Shown here piece by piece: positions 36,732-46,722 of a stretch of 60,056 nucleotides of DNA (its first letter is position 1; every line of letters starts with the position of its first letter). The DNA is from an uncultured Pirellulaceae bacterium (GTDB taxonomy: Bacteria; Planctomycetota; Planctomycetia; Pirellulales; Pirellulaceae): assembly GCA_905480235.1 (NCBI GenBank), contig CAJQPP010000028.1:1-60056 (forward strand), in the 5' to 3' direction. Under the pieces are notes generated by a model. That model saw nothing but the letters and a program-made list of their open reading frames with translations. It was not told where the DNA came from and ran no database searches. Both the position numbers and the translations under genes were made by a program.

Positions 36732-36920
36732 CAACGCAGTTTAGAAGGGGAGAATACATTCGCTGATGGAAACTCCTGAATTCGATCGCGGAACACTTTA
36801 AGAGTGAAACGTGCAAACCGCCTCAAACCCAGTTAAACGGATCAAAGATGCTGCCTACTATTTCCCCATTTTTTAGTCAAAATGATGGAGGCCAATTTGA
36901 CAATCCGATAAACTTGGAGA

Positions 36921-39900
36921 GTGGAATGGCGAATTAAAAACAGGAAGGGACGGGCCTTGGTGATATCGCAAATGATACGTGGACTGATCGTCGCCAATGC
37001 ATGGCTGGTTTCGTTGACCTTCCTGTCTTCGGTGGAAGCTCAAGATAGTCGCTTGGAATTTTTCGAATCCCGCATTCGACCCGTTTTGATCGAACACTGT
37101 TATGAATGCCACAATAGTTTAGGTGTCGCCGAGGGCGGGCTGGCACTGGACTGGAAAACTGCCACCCGACAAACCACCGATCAAGGACCGGCAGTCGTGC
37201 CTTTTGATCCCGAACGGAGTCGATTGCTGGGAGCAATCCAGCATAAATTACCGGGCTATGAAATGCCGGAAGGGGGCGATCCCTTAAGTCCCGAAATCAT
37301 CGCGGACTTCCAAAAGTGGATTGCCGATGGAGCCTTCGACCCTCGCCTAAAAGCCCCGTCCAAGACAGAATTATCGCAGGTTCTACCTTGGAATCAGGAA
37401 CTGGAAAAACGCAAACAACGGTGGTGCTACCAACCGTTAAAAAATCCATCGGTACCGGATGCAGCTCCGCATTTGGAGCACCCCATTGATCAATTCATTC
37501 GACAACGTTTAGCGGATAAAAACTTAACAGCAGCCTCACCGGCAGAGCCCGGTATTTTGCTTCGCCGATTGGCCTTTCGATTGCAAGGCCTTCCACCCAA
37601 GTGGGAGGATCTTGAACAATTTGCGGAAGCGGCAGACCAAGCATCGTACCTCCGTCTTGTAGATACCTATTTGGCGTCACCGGAATTTGGCGAGCACTGG
37701 GCGAGACACTGGATGGATCTTGTCCGCTACGCAGACTCGCATGGATCCGAAGGTGATCCTACCATCCCACATGCTTATCGTTACCGTGACTATTTGATCC
37801 GGGCTTTCAATGCCGACGTTCCTTACGATCAGTTGATACGGGAACACCTCGCCGGTGACCTACTGACGGCACCTCGCCAGAATGACGAACTAAAAATTAA
37901 TGAATCAGCGATCGGTACAGCGCATTTGAGACTGGTTTTTCACGGCTTCGCTCCCACGGACGCCCTAGATGAAAAAGTAAGATTTACCGACGATCAGATC
38001 AACGTGATCAGCAAAGCTTTTTTAGGTCTGACAGTGTCCTGTGCTCGCTGCCACAACCACAAATTTGACGCCATTAGCCAAGAAGATTACTACGCGTTGT
38101 TCGGCGTACTCGGCGCCTGCAGGCCTGCCATGCAAGACGTTAATCTGGTTAGCCAACAAAACCTGAACAAGACGGCCTTGGTTGACTTAAAAAACGACCT
38201 ACGTTCCTTACTGGCCACACAGTGGCAAACGGAAACAGATTCTTTGGCTGAGCGCATCCAGTCTGGTCCGCGGTTATCCAAAATCCGTGAAACCGCGTCT
38301 GAGGCTGAGGCTGAGGAAAAATCCGTTTTGGAGCCCTTCCTCAAAACGCAAGCCCTGATTAGATCGGGCAAGTCTTTTGATGAAGCATGGCAACAACTTA
38401 ATGAAGAATGGCAAAACGAGTTAAACCAACTCCGTGAGGACGAACTTCGAAATAATGTTTGGTCCTGGAATCTTCAGCAACCTAAAGATTTCCACGAATG
38501 GCATCAAATGGGCAATGGATTGAACGATCAACCTCACAAGGCCGGCCAATTTACCGTTGCAGCAGAGAACGCAGATGAGTCCATCATTGAAGAGATTTTA
38601 CCTGCCGGGGTCTTCACTCATTCTCTGTCGAAACGCCATCGTGGTGTTCTTGGGTCACCACGTTTCCATTTAGACGGCGCTTATCGGGTTTGGATCAGAA
38701 TGTTGGGCGGGAATGGCGCGACTGCTCGTTACGTGGTGCAAAACTATCCACGTGATGGAACCGTTTACCCGATTCATACCATCAACAACCATCAATGGCA
38801 TTGGCACTCCTTTGATTTAGGGTATTGGCAGGGGGACCATGCGCATTTGGAATTCGCCACCGCTGCCGATGCTCCGTTAAAAGTTAACTCTCAAGACCGC
38901 TCCTGGTTTGGTGTCCGTGACGTCATTGTGCGTCACCGAGATGCTCCTGGGCCTCGATCATCCAGACTGGAAACCTGGATGCCATTGTGGGAGGCCTGTC
39001 AGGAAAAACCACCAAATTCACTACCAGAACTAGCGGCTCTCTACCAAACAACGCTAAAGGATGTCATCAAAAATTGGCAATCTCAAACAATCGATGATCG
39101 AGAATCGCTATTTTTAAACGCTTCATTACAAATGGGTTTGCTCGAAAACGTAATTGGTCATAACGCTGCCGTTGACGAATTGACTCGGCGGGTGCGGGAC
39201 CTAGAAGCCAGTATTCCATTACCAACCCGAGTGCCGGGGGTAATGGAAGCCGACGTTTTTGACCAGCCGCTTTACGCCCGCGGAGATCACAAACGGCCAT
39301 TGTCGCCTGTGAGACGTCGATTCCTCGAGGCTGTCGACGCGACGCCCTTTGGTCAGGACCAAAGTGGCAGGCTGGAATTGGCTGACGCCATCATTTCCCC
39401 CTCCAATCCATTAACAGCACGAGTCGCTGTCAATCGAGTCTGGCACTATCTTTTCGGTAAAGGACTGGTCCCCACGCCGGACAATTTTGGGGAATTGGGC
39501 AGCGACCCCTCGCACCCCGAGTTACTCGATTTTTTAGCCTATAAATTTCAACGTGAAGGATGGTCCATCAAAGAACTAATTCGCTTCATTGTTACCTCCG
39601 ATACATGGCAGCAATCCTCCAACCCTTCCGCTTTAGCGTCGAAGGTGGATCCCGAAAATCAGTTTCTATCTCACGCTAACCTCAAGCGTTTAGACGCCGA
39701 ATCGATTCGAGATTCCCTATTCGCCGCAACTGACTCATTGATTTTGGAGAAATATGGATCTGGCTTCACTGCCAACACACTTGCCCCTCGTCGGGCGATT
39801 TATGTCCAATCTCGCCGCAACGGTATGGACCAATTCCTACAGGTTTTTGACAGCCCACTCCCGTTTGCAACCACCGGGCGTCGAATTTCAACCAACGTAC

Positions 39901-41030
39901 CGGCACAGTCACTTTCGATGTTAAATGATCCCTTGGTCTGGCACGCTGCCCAACAACTTGGTGAGCTAATTCGTGCCAATCCCAACTTGGCGACTGACCC
40001 ATTGCGAGTAGAAGCTTTGTTTAACCGATGCCTCGGTCGTGATCCCACTGAACGCGAAACCACGCGATTTCTCCAATATCTACAGCAACTGAAAGAGACT
40101 CAATTACTACGGCAGCAAACCCAGCAGAAACTGAGCCGTACGGAGTCATCCATCCATGCCATCATCGACCCTGCCCGCGAGCGATTACTGAATCAAAACC
40201 CGAGTGACGCCTCCCCCGCTCACCCTCAAGCACTCGCCCATTGGGATTTCCAAGCAGGACTGGAGGATCTGATTGGTAATCTCGACAGTCATATCGTCGG
40301 TGAAGTTTCACTCGGACCGGAAGGTTTGAAATTGAATGGAAACGGATACGTCGCGACAAGCCCACTTTCCTCTACCCTCAAAGCTAAAACATTAGAGGCG
40401 TGGGTAAGACTGGAAAACGTCGACCAGCGAGGTGGTGGTGTGATGACCGTGCAGGACCTGAAGGGGGGCGTTTTCGATTCCATCGTATTTGGTGAACGAC
40501 AGCCTGGGCACTGGCTGGCTGGCTCCAATTCATTTGCACGTACCGAAGATTTTGGAGGGCCGGCAGAAACAAAGGGAGGAGGGTTCACCCATATTGCGAT
40601 TACCTACCGAGCAGATGGCACCATCACAGCCTATCGAAACGGAACCCCTTATGGCGTCCCTATCCAAAAATCCCCGCTCATTTTTTACGCTGACAACAAA
40701 TCCGAAATCGTTTTTGGAATCCGCCACGGTAAATCCGTTTCCAGTTCACGAATGCTCCGCGGCACCTTGGCGGAGGCCAAACTATATTCCCGAGCACTGG
40801 AAGAAAATGAGATTCAGGCAGCCTCTCGAGGGCAGGCATTTATTTCGTTGTCGGAGATCGTTGCTTCCCTCGACGCAGAGCAGCAAAAGGCATATGCGGA
40901 ATTAGAATCTGAACGCCAACGCCTCGAACATGAAATCGTCATGCAGGGAGGCCCCACGAACGAGGCTCAAATTTGGGCCTGGTTGGCACATTCCCTATTC
41001 AACCTCAAGGAATTTATCTATCTGCGATAA
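36921..41030 (+). CDS. Large planctomycete PSCyt1-DUF1549-DUF1553 protein with LamG-like C-terminal domain
   Basis: 1369 residues from GTG 36921; TTG 36957 or ATG 36972 would place the start nearer the signal peptide (LIVANAWLVSLTFLSSVEAQ), so the start is uncertain. Order: a PSCyt1 cytochrome-like domain with the heme motif CYECH (60-64) and KLPGYEMPEGGDPL; DUF1549 with HWARHWMDLVRYADSHG and a second CARCHNHKFD; a central carbohydrate-binding-like stretch; DUF1553 with ARVAVNRVWHYLFGKGLV, ESIRDSLFA and SLSMLNDPLV; a LamG/concanavalin-like domain near 1140-1290 (GYVATSPLSSTLKAKTLEAWVRL). Such proteins are exported, abundant in planctomycetes and suspected to act on complex polysaccharides, but unproven. 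DUF1501 follows 12 bases later. Confidence 0.93.
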   Translation: MEWRIKNRKGRALVISQMIRGLIVANAWLVSLTFLSSVEAQDSRLEFFESRIRPVLIEHCYECHNSLGVAEGGLALDWKTATRQTTDQGPAVVPFDPERSRLLGAIQHKLPGYEMPEGGDPLSPEIIADFQKWIADGAFDPRLKAPSKTELSQVLPWNQELEKRKQRWCYQPLKNPSVPDAAPHLEHPIDQFIRQRLADKNLTAASPAEPGILLRRLAFRLQGLPPKWEDLEQFAEAADQASYLRLVDTYLASPEFGEHWARHWMDLVRYADSHGSEGDPTIPHAYRYRDYLIRAFNADVPYDQLIREHLAGDLLTAPRQNDELKINESAIGTAHLRLVFHGFAPTDALDEKVRFTDDQINVISKAFLGLTVSCARCHNHKFDAISQEDYYALFGVLGACRPAMQDVNLVSQQNLNKTALVDLKNDLRSLLATQWQTETDSLAERIQSGPRLSKIRETASEAEAEEKSVLEPFLKTQALIRSGKSFDEAWQQLNEEWQNELNQLREDELRNNVWSWNLQQPKDFHEWHQMGNGLNDQPHKAGQFTVAAENADESIIEEILPAGVFTHSLSKRHRGVLGSPRFHLDGAYRVWIRMLGGNGATARYVVQNYPRDGTVYPIHTINNHQWHWHSFDLGYWQGDHAHLEFATAADAPLKVNSQDRSWFGVRDVIVRHRDAPGPRSSRLETWMPLWEACQEKPPNSLPELAALYQTTLKDVIKNWQSQTIDDRESLFLNASLQMGLLENVIGHNAAVDELTRRVRDLEASIPLPTRVPGVMEADVFDQPLYARGDHKRPLSPVRRRFLEAVDATPFGQDQSGRLELADAIISPSNPLTARVAVNRVWHYLFGKGLVPTPDNFGELGSDPSHPELLDFLAYKFQREGWSIKELIRFIVTSDTWQQSSNPSALASKVDPENQFLSHANLKRLDAESIRDSLFAATDSLILEKYGSGFTANTLAPRRAIYVQSRRNGMDQFLQVFDSPLPFATTGRRISTNVPAQSLSMLNDPLVWHAAQQLGELIRANPNLATDPLRVEALFNRCLGRDPTERETTRFLQYLQQLKETQLLRQQTQQKLSRTESSIHAIIDPARERLLNQNPSDASPAHPQALAHWDFQAGLEDLIGNLDSHIVGEVSLGPEGLKLNGNGYVATSPLSSTLKAKTLEAWVRLENVDQRGGGVMTVQDLKGGVFDSIVFGERQPGHWLAGSNSFARTEDFGGPAETKGGGFTHIAITYRADGTITAYRNGTPYGVPIQKSPLIFYADNKSEIVFGIRHGKSVSSSRMLRGTLAEAKLYSRALEENEIQAASRGQAFISLSEIVASLDAEQQKAYAELESERQRLEHEIVMQGGPTNEAQIWAWLAHSLFNLKEFIYLR

Positions 41031-41042
41031 AGCGAAGAACTC

Positions 41043-42473
41043 ATGATGAATTTTCAAAATTATAATCGCCGACAAATGCTGGCCCGCACCTCAACGGGTT
41101 TCGGCTTGGCTGCCTTATCCGGTATTCTCGCAAAGTCTGCGATGGGAAAGATGCGAGAGGGCCACGGACAGATGTCCGCCGCGCCGACCGCCAAAGCGAA
41201 ACGCGTCATTTTCTGTTTTATGTCAGGTGGCGTATCTCATGTCGATTCTTTCGATCCCAAACCGCAATTAAAAAAACTAGCTGGCAAGTCGATGCCGGTA
41301 GCCGTTCAGAGAACTCAATTCAACCAAAACGGCAATGTGATGCCGAGTCCTTTTTCCTTTAAAAAACAGGGGGAAAGCGGCATTCCCGTCAGTTCCATTT
41401 TCCCCGAAATTGGTTCGGTCGTCGACGATCTGGCGATCATCCGATCCATGACCACCAGTGTCAACGAACATGCACAAGGCAATTATTTTCTCCACACAGG
41501 ATTCCCTTTTATGGGCCACCCCAGTGCCGGTGCCTGGATGAATTACGGGTTGGGTACGGAGAATGAAAACTTGCCCGGATTTGTCGTTTTACAAAGTGGA
41601 AACGCCGTCACTCCCCACGGAGGCGTGGGACTTTTCAGCAACGGATTCTTGCCCGGGCAGCACCAAGGATCGATCATGCGAGCAGACGCAACGGATGCCG
41701 TTCGCAATATTCGCAGCCAAATGAAAACAGGCAATCAGCGTGCCCATTTGAATTTAATCAACGATGTGGATCAAAGTTTTGCAGCGCGGACGAATCAGGC
41801 AGATATCGAAGCCGCTATAAAAAATTACGAAACGGCTTTCCGCATGCAAACCGCTGTGCCGGAGGTTTGCGATATTTCCAACGAGTCGCCAGCAACTCGA
41901 AAACTATACGGCCTTGATTCCAAAGATACTCAAAAAGCCGCCTATGCCCGCCAATGCCTCCTGGCCCGTCGATTGGTGGAAAAAGGGGTTCGGTTTATTG
42001 AGCTAAGTTGCCTTACAGAGAATATTGGCGCGGGAGGTGCTGCCAATCCCTGGGATCAACACGGTGATTTAAAGAATGGCCATTCAGCAATGGCTCATCA
42101 GGTAGATCAACCGATTGCAGGCCTCATCAAGGATCTCAAGGCACGAGGGTTGTTAGACGAAACCTTGGTCGTTTGGGCCGGTGAATTTGGCCGCACGCCT
42201 TTTTCCCAAGGATCCAATGGCCGCGACCACAATCCCTACGGATTTTCTATCTGGATGGCCGGAGGAGGCATTCGTGGCGGTACGATTTACGGGGCTACGG
42301 ATGAACTGGGATACCATGCGGTTGAAAAACCATGCACGGTCTACGATATGTGGGCCACCGTTTTGAATTTACTCGGAATGGATCATGAACAGTTGACTTT
42401 CCGGTACGCCGGTCGAGATGTGAGACTTACCGATGTACATGGAAATGTCCTCACCGAGATTATCAAAAGCTAG
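41043..42473 (+). CDS. DUF1501 secreted protein (sulfatase/phosphatase-like fold)
   Basis: 476 residues with a Tat-type leader ([22 protein letters not shown]). DUF1501 motifs: [120 protein letters not shown] and [15 protein letters not shown]. Family relatives share the alkaline phosphatase/sulfatase superfamily fold; the enzymatic activity is not established. Pairing with a DUF1549/1553 gene is standard in planctomycetes and suggests the two exported proteins work together. The 12-base spacing indicates one operon. Two adjacent ATGs (41043, 41046) are possible starts. Confidence 0.94.
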   Translation: MMNFQNYNRRQMLARTSTGFGLAALSGILAKSAMGKMREGHGQMSAAPTAKAKRVIFCFMSGGVSHVDSFDPKPQLKKLAGKSMPVAVQRTQFNQNGNVMPSPFSFKKQGESGIPVSSIFPEIGSVVDDLAIIRSMTTSVNEHAQGNYFLHTGFPFMGHPSAGAWMNYGLGTENENLPGFVVLQSGNAVTPHGGVGLFSNGFLPGQHQGSIMRADATDAVRNIRSQMKTGNQRAHLNLINDVDQSFAARTNQADIEAAIKNYETAFRMQTAVPEVCDISNESPATRKLYGLDSKDTQKAAYARQCLLARRLVEKGVRFIELSCLTENIGAGGAANPWDQHGDLKNGHSAMAHQVDQPIAGLIKDLKARGLLDETLVVWAGEFGRTPFSQGSNGRDHNPYGFSIWMAGGGIRGGTIYGATDELGYHAVEKPCTVYDMWATVLNLLGMDHEQLTFRYAGRDVRLTDVHGNVLTEIIKS

Positions 42474-42558
42474 ATTCATCTCAGACGGCGTCGCGGCAAA
42501 CTCCGCGTTGAAGAGAAGCCATAAATAAGGCGAACCTGCAAATCCGTTCGCTATCACA

Positions 42559-44031
42559 CTATCGAGAGGATCGATATGCGTTGTTTTCCCTGATCGTCAC
42601 GCCATCGGTTGGCGACTGGGGATGGTTTTGGGGAATCACCCGCTGCCCGAACGGCACAACCCATGATGCTTTCCATAGAGATTGGGTTTCTTGCATCAAA
42701 TCAACATCGGGAAAAATCAGTGGCTGAAATGCGTGATCATTCAAGCACGCATTTGCTATGGCATAAATTTCGACATGCTCAAACCCGTCCTCCGCCCATA
42801 AATCACCGAGATGGTGACTGAATTGTAAAATCATGTCCGGTCTCGTAGTCATCTTTCGCTGTTGGCGCTTTGAAAGATAATCCGCCGGATTAACGAACCA
42901 CTCTTGATTGGATTGGGGGTCCACAATTCTAAACCGAGTGTTCCCTTGCTTACCGCGTAATTTCATGTGCCATGCGAATTGATGTCCCTCTTCGGTCCAG
43001 CTGACATTTCCCGGGTACAGGTAATGTCGGAGAGGCAGAGTTAAATTCAATGCCACGAAGATTATGAGTAACGCAAATCCCCATTTTCGCAACTGAAACG
43101 CTGCCTTAGTGCGTTGCGCAAAGGTATTGACGGTCGCGAAATGTACTTCGAAAGAACCGAGCGTTTTCCTCAGCCAATTATCGGGAAAGAAAATTGGCGT
43201 AGCTAAAAGCATGAACCAGGGAAAAATTCCGATCGAGAACAACTGGTCGTTCATAAAATGGAAAGCCACCATCCATGTCACGGCAATCCAGCGGGTGCGT
43301 CGCCACAATAGCATCGGGATCACCAACAAATCAAAAAACAACCCGCCATAGCTAAAGCAATAGACCATCCACTCTTCGGTAAAGAAACGACCTATTACTG
43401 GAAAATCCGTCCGCACACTTATCCAATCTCGCATAGGTTCACCGCGCAACCAGTCACCATTGATCTTTGCAATACCACCGAAGATGTACGGTACTGCAAT
43501 TTGAAATCGCAATAACCAAATAGTCCAGATAGGAACGGAGTCCAAACGAATCTCTGGCTTACGGCCAACATCCAAAGATGCAAATCGATTCGCCGGAAGA
43601 AAGATCAATACAAAACTAACTAGGCTGATTAGATAGAAATGATTTAGATAGTTTGCTTCTGCAAGTAAGAAAACATAGGTGAATCCTAAAAAGAAAAGCG
43701 GCATTACCCAGCGATACCATAATCCTAAAATTATGAGAAACGCTAAGACCCCCAAGGCAAGAAAATGCACGTACATGCCAAACCCTGGCAGCGGTTGCAC
43801 CCACTCAAATCCGAAATACTTAAACAAAAATTCCGGTTCGATGAAATACCGACTAATCCAACCTGCGTTAAAATAGCGATAAACCTCGACCGCCATGAGC
43901 ATTCCAAAAATCACTCGAAAATAAACCAATGGCAGGATATCTGCCGGCTGATTTAATCGCTCACGCCATCGCTTCAAAGACCCGCTTACGCGTTTCAATG
44001 GGTCTTCTGAGTTATTTATCGATGTCGCCAT
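42559..44031 (-). CDS. HTTM / vitamin-K-dependent gamma-carboxylase-like membrane protein
   Basis: About 490 residues from ATG 44031; GTG 44067 is an alternative. At least seven membrane segments span about 35-310, with the HTTM pattern: PLVYFRVIFGMLMAVEVYRY, WVQPLPGFGMYVHFLALGVLAF, ANYLNHFYLISLVSFVLIFLPANR, RFQIAVPYIFGGIAKINGDWLRGEPM and FHFMNDQLFSIGIFPWFMLLATPIFF. The IAKIN lysine corresponds to the conserved Lys region of gamma-carboxylases. The C-terminal 190 residues form an extracytoplasmic beta domain. Bacterial HTTM proteins are widespread in planctomycetes but have no proven substrate, and genuine carboxylation is unproven. It converges with the DUF1501 gene. Confidence 0.85.
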   Translation of the reverse strand: MATSINNSEDPLKRVSGSLKRWRERLNQPADILPLVYFRVIFGMLMAVEVYRYFNAGWISRYFIEPEFLFKYFGFEWVQPLPGFGMYVHFLALGVLAFLIILGLWYRWVMPLFFLGFTYVFLLAEANYLNHFYLISLVSFVLIFLPANRFASLDVGRKPEIRLDSVPIWTIWLLRFQIAVPYIFGGIAKINGDWLRGEPMRDWISVRTDFPVIGRFFTEEWMVYCFSYGGLFFDLLVIPMLLWRRTRWIAVTWMVAFHFMNDQLFSIGIFPWFMLLATPIFFPDNWLRKTLGSFEVHFATVNTFAQRTKAAFQLRKWGFALLIIFVALNLTLPLRHYLYPGNVSWTEEGHQFAWHMKLRGKQGNTRFRIVDPQSNQEWFVNPADYLSKRQQRKMTTRPDMILQFSHHLGDLWAEDGFEHVEIYAIANACLNDHAFQPLIFPDVDLMQETQSLWKASWVVPFGQRVIPQNHPQSPTDGVTIRENNAYRSSR

Positions 44032-44635
44032 TTTGCCGCGTAACGTTACGAAAGTCTTCTTCAACACGGCGCGCCAAACGTTGCCGAATAACGTGCCTAT
44101 TTACGGTTAGCTTTTGTTTGCGATAAAGTACATAAAATCACACTCTCGGCTATTGGAAAATAAAAAAACTGGGGAATTGCCTCCTACAACCTCCCCAGCC
44201 GCCATCATTCATCAAAGTAGATATTGTCTTTTCTCTAAGTCAGTTCGTCAAAAATGGTGAGGTTAGCATACAGGCAAACGCCGATGTTCTCTCACCTTGG
44301 CCAATAATACTCGCGTTGTCGGAAAGACCTTTCCAGGAAGCAAGGCTGGCGAGATTTAACCGAGGCCTCTATCAACAAATTCTTTGGACCGATATTTCGG
44401 TCGGTAAACTCACCAGCCAAGCAGGGAACACTCCAGTAAAATTGTCTGCTGAGGGGTCATCACCAAGCGATAAACCTTTGCCTCTAAAAATTCTTGGCAA
44501 ACAAAATGAGTATGCGCAAAGAGGAATTAATCGAGGTCCAAACCAAACGAAATAATTGAGATAACTGGCGTCGGTGGCGATCGTTTCGATCGCTTGAATC
44601 ACGAGCAAATGAGAAAAGAGAAAACCAAAGCCGGT
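44032..44635. other. Gap with a minus-strand terminator
   Basis: About 600 bases between the TPR gene end and the HTTM gene start, both minus strand. A terminator at 44162-44198 ends transcripts from the right, leaving some 440 bases of 3' region after the TPR stop. The 78-codon minus frame at 44372-44608 has no ribosome site or recognisable sequence. No RNA gene was identified. Confidence 0.4.
44162..44198 (-). terminator. Rho-independent terminator on the minus strand
   Basis: CTGGGGA at 44169-44175 pairs with TCCCCAG at 44192-44198. On the minus strand the stem is followed by T7 (44168-44162). The loop is long (16 bases). Confidence 0.65.
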
Positions 44636-46324
44636 TTAGTTTGCTTGGGGCAGGGAGTACTCAATCGATTTTTTTCGATGAATTTCTGATAACTTAGGCT
44701 TTTCCATATGTCGGTAAATCTCAGCCAATTTCGCATGCACCGGTCCTTTGTTAGGCATACGGGGTAAGATCAATTCAAATTGTGTGAGCGCTTCCTCATA
44801 CTCACCTTGCTTCAACAATACGGTTCCAAAGGTGTCTCGAAAGCGTGGGTTGTTGGGATATTTCTCTACCAATTCACTGGCTAGACGAAAGGATTTTTCA
44901 AGATCCAGCTTTTTTTCATCATGGGCCAACATCCAAGCCACGTTGTTAGCCACAATGGAAAATTCCGGGTCCATTGCAAACGCTCTCTCTAGATAGGACT
45001 GATAATCCGACTCATTCCCTTGTAGGTAACTCAATGTTCCCATCGCGAAAAGACTCATCGCATTTACATTTTGTCCTTCAATTCGAGGTCGCAAGGTCTC
45101 GAGAATTCCAGAAATCTGTTCCGGGTTTTGTGTTTTCGCTTTCTCATAATGCTCGATCAGGCGGTTATAAGATTCAAAGTAACTGTCATCGAATTCCCAC
45201 GATTTTTTGATGTGGGTCATCTGTTCTTCAAAATCATCACTTTGGTCATGCAGCATAAGACAGAAATCAGCAATCGCCCGACCCATGCCGGTTTTATTAT
45301 CTAAAGACCAGCCATCTTCCAGCACCTTAAAGGCTTCATTCTGTCGCTCCAGTTCGACGAGCAATTTTGCATACTCGACCCTAGCCAACATGTTTTTTGG
45401 ATTTTTCTGAATCAATGGCGGGATCACCACTGTCGCCCGCCTTAGCATTTCCTGAAATGAAGCAAAGTTGTTATTGGCGCGGTAGATGTTAGCCACCTGC
45501 AAATACAAAAGTGGATTATTTACCGCAGCCGCTTTAAGATAGGGAATCGCTTTTAGAGATTGACCCGTGTTCAGAAAGTAAAATACGTAGTTCAAACGTA
45601 TCGTGTCTGAGTCCTGCTCATCAGAACGATTGAGGTGAAAAAACATCTGCTCCAAAACACCACGATCGATTACGGTACTTAGCTGCTGCCGCAATAACCC
45701 TGCTTTTAACCTGTGGGCCGTTGGATAACCCAACGCATCATTAGGAGCCATTTGGTTAAGGTTTTCAAATGCCAATCCCGTAGCGCCGGTTTGTAAAAGA
45801 CAAATAGTCCATTCCATTTGATCGGATCGGTTTTTTTCCCCAGGCCATGAGACTAAACGCTGCCCATACGCCAGACCTTTTTCAAAGTCCCCTTCGGCCA
45901 ATGCTTTACTTAATCCACGCCGATAAGTGTCTTTAATTTCCGTGTTCTGCCCCACCACCCGAACACCCACAAACATCATGAACGCGATCGCGATAAACGT
46001 CGGTAGACACCAAATCGCTTGACGACCGCCCTTTACAAAAAGCTGCTTAAAAAACTTAAAGGGAAAACCGAAAAACAGGACTACAAACCCAAACCAATAG
46101 CGGGCCGCGTCAGTAATCGCAAAACGCACTTTCGCAAAACCAGTCGCTTTTCGACGTCTGCGAATTTTCCGACCCTTGCTTCTGCCTAAATACCGCTTGT
46201 TTGGATCAAGGATATTTTTGAGCGCCCCAATAGGCTCGCGAAAAAACCACCATTTAATGGATCTCAGAAGCTCCTTGATTTGAAAAAGAGCTCCGTTGAT
46301 TTTCTTGCGTAAACGAAATTTCAT
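44636..46324 (-). CDS. TPR-repeat membrane protein
   Basis: 562 residues. The N-terminal 90 residues are strongly basic (KGRKIRRRRKATGF) and precede membrane segments near 78-94 and 108-126, the second WCLPTFIAIAFMMFVGVRVVG, so the basic part should be cytoplasmic. The remainder is helical with tetratricopeptide-like repeats: GDFEKGLAYGQRLVSWPG, a stretch about 230-330, and the clearest pair at the end (RFRDTFGTVLLKQGEYEEALTQFELILP and VHAKLAEIYRHMEKPKLSEIH). TPR domains mediate protein-protein contacts, so it may be a scaffold; no partner can be named. ATG 46324 fits. It is probably monocistronic, ending at the terminator at 44162-44198. Confidence 0.8.
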   Translation of the reverse strand: MKFRLRKKINGALFQIKELLRSIKWWFFREPIGALKNILDPNKRYLGRSKGRKIRRRRKATGFAKVRFAITDAARYWFGFVVLFFGFPFKFFKQLFVKGGRQAIWCLPTFIAIAFMMFVGVRVVGQNTEIKDTYRRGLSKALAEGDFEKGLAYGQRLVSWPGEKNRSDQMEWTICLLQTGATGLAFENLNQMAPNDALGYPTAHRLKAGLLRQQLSTVIDRGVLEQMFFHLNRSDEQDSDTIRLNYVFYFLNTGQSLKAIPYLKAAAVNNPLLYLQVANIYRANNNFASFQEMLRRATVVIPPLIQKNPKNMLARVEYAKLLVELERQNEAFKVLEDGWSLDNKTGMGRAIADFCLMLHDQSDDFEEQMTHIKKSWEFDDSYFESYNRLIEHYEKAKTQNPEQISGILETLRPRIEGQNVNAMSLFAMGTLSYLQGNESDYQSYLERAFAMDPEFSIVANNVAWMLAHDEKKLDLEKSFRLASELVEKYPNNPRFRDTFGTVLLKQGEYEEALTQFELILPRMPNKGPVHAKLAEIYRHMEKPKLSEIHRKKSIEYSLPQAN

Positions 46325-46722
46325 GACAGAGAAACTAGTAACTGGACAGGGAGTAATTCACCATCGGTCGCCGGGTATTAGACATGCTTCCATAATAACA
46401 ACAGAGCAGTTCCGCTGCCCCGATAAAGGTCGATTAACCGGCATGACCGGCAAAGTGACTTGTGTCGTAAACGAAAAAAGCCAGCCAATTCGGGAAAATC
46501 CCAACAAACGACTCTCAAATTGGTTTTACACGCAACCCACGGAGCATTCTGACGCATGCCTGCAAGCAAACCGCTCCTCCTCCACAACGTAGGAATTGAG
46601 GGATAAGTTCATTCGCTCATCCCTATTCCCCTGCGCAAATTTTTGATGCAACCGCACACAATCGATTAACGGAGCCTGAACTCGGTAAACCGTAGCGTTT
46701 CATTCTTTTGCCGATCACTCAC
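46325..46722. other. Intergenic gap, nothing recognised
   Basis: About 400 bases between two minus-strand genes; it should carry the promoter of the TPR gene. I see no hairpin with a T-tract, RNA gene or supported small reading frame. Confidence 0.35.

Noticed and set aside
44372..44608. 78-codon minus-strand frame between the TPR and HTTM genes
   Set aside because: No ribosome site, and it starts right after the TPR stop with unconvincing composition. The nearby terminator is explained by the TPR transcript.
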